Below are positions 63,514 to 64,000 of a DNA stretch of 64,000 bases, one piece after another; positions within the stretch are counted from its first letter, which is position 1; each line of letters opens with the position of its first letter. Origin of the DNA: Glandiceps talaboti (lineage: Eukaryota > Hemichordata > Enteropneusta > Spengelidae); NCBI RefSeq assembly GCF_964340395.1, contig NC_135549.1, positions 13,339,842 to 13,403,841 on the forward strand, written 5' to 3'. The notes under the pieces are model-generated. The model ran no database searches, was not told the DNA's origin, and saw nothing but the letters and a program-made list of their open reading frames with translations. Both the position numbers and the translations under genes were made by a program.

Positions 63514-64000
63514 CTATTGGGTGAGAAAAGATAAGACTTGGTCAATCAATCAATCAATCAATCAACCAACTAACCAACCAACCATACAACCAACCAACCA
63601 ACCAACCAACCAATCAATACTGTTTAAACCAAAATAAATCTACAAATACTTCATGATCACCAACCTGCATTATCTCCAACCTCCCCCCCCCCCCCCCCAC
63701 CCCCTCCATTTCCCTATGAGCACAGATAACAGACGATCCAACTCATCAAACATCATGGCAAATCTTTTCAGCAAAAGCTTTAGCCAGACTGCTCTTTCAA
63801 CTCAATCTCACATCTTCAACACATTTTACTTGAGAAGAGCTATTACAATGTGATATATAACATTACAAAATTGAATTGTAGTTTTCTATAGATTGTGTTT
63901 TATTCTATGCAGTCCATTGCTTGGTGTATACCTACCATTCTGTCATAATACGTGTCATTGAAAACATTCCATACAGTGAGGCCATTGTTTCGTATAATTG

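Noticed and set aside
63936-64000. Possible further EEA1 exon at the right edge (NGLTVWNVFNDTYYDRM before a GTAGGT donor)
   Set aside because: The phase would fit, but the sequence is not coiled coil and does not resemble EEA1. No acceptor can be seen because the window ends.

Overview
The window is animal nuclear DNA. Genes are split into short coding exons with GT-AG introns of up to about 17 kb, the sequence is AT-rich, and it is full of microsatellites, minisatellites and small inverted-repeat elements. An early endosome antigen 1 (EEA1) orthologue and a ROCO-type COR domain point to a metazoan. The repeat style suggests a marine invertebrate (hemichordate, amphioxus or lophotrochozoan-like), but I cannot name the species.

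Layout. (1) 1365-35772, plus strand: the 3' part of a ROCO-family gene. Six exons (1365-17758) encode a COR domain. Two further phase-compatible exons (34593-35772) add a charged linker and an alanine-rich tail ending in Cys-Gln-Leu-Leu, a possible prenylation box. The Roc GTPase part would lie left of the window. (2) Inside the 16.8 kb intron between these parts are two minus-strand genes: a five-exon, transposase-like (RNase H-fold) gene at 20384-24423, and the 3' end of an unrecognised helix-rich gene at 25754-26690 that may extend through tiny exons up to 32698. (3) 36073-47818: no convincing gene apart from one weak plus-strand exon candidate near 37246; it holds several MITE-like elements, microsatellites and probably the EEA1 3'UTR. 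(4) 47819-63513, minus strand: 24 exons (1013 codons plus stop) of EEA1, covering most of the coiled coil and the whole C-terminal FYVE domain. The N-terminal zinc finger and first coiled-coil part lie right of the window.

Repeats are the other main theme. At least eight kinds of short inverted-repeat element are visible, one with four copies and one near-palindrome with two. A tRNA-derived SINE lies in an EEA1 intron. Several tandem repeats have copied the exon edge or splice site next to them; the clearest is a seven-copy 77-bp array duplicating the end of an EEA1 exon together with its donor site. An almost perfect 74-nt hairpin in an EEA1 intron has the shape of a miRNA precursor.

EEA1 acts in Rab5/PI3P-dependent endosome tethering and ROCO proteins are GTPase scaffolds. 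Nothing in the sequence shows that these neighbours work together. The nested genes are antisense to their host and probably independent.
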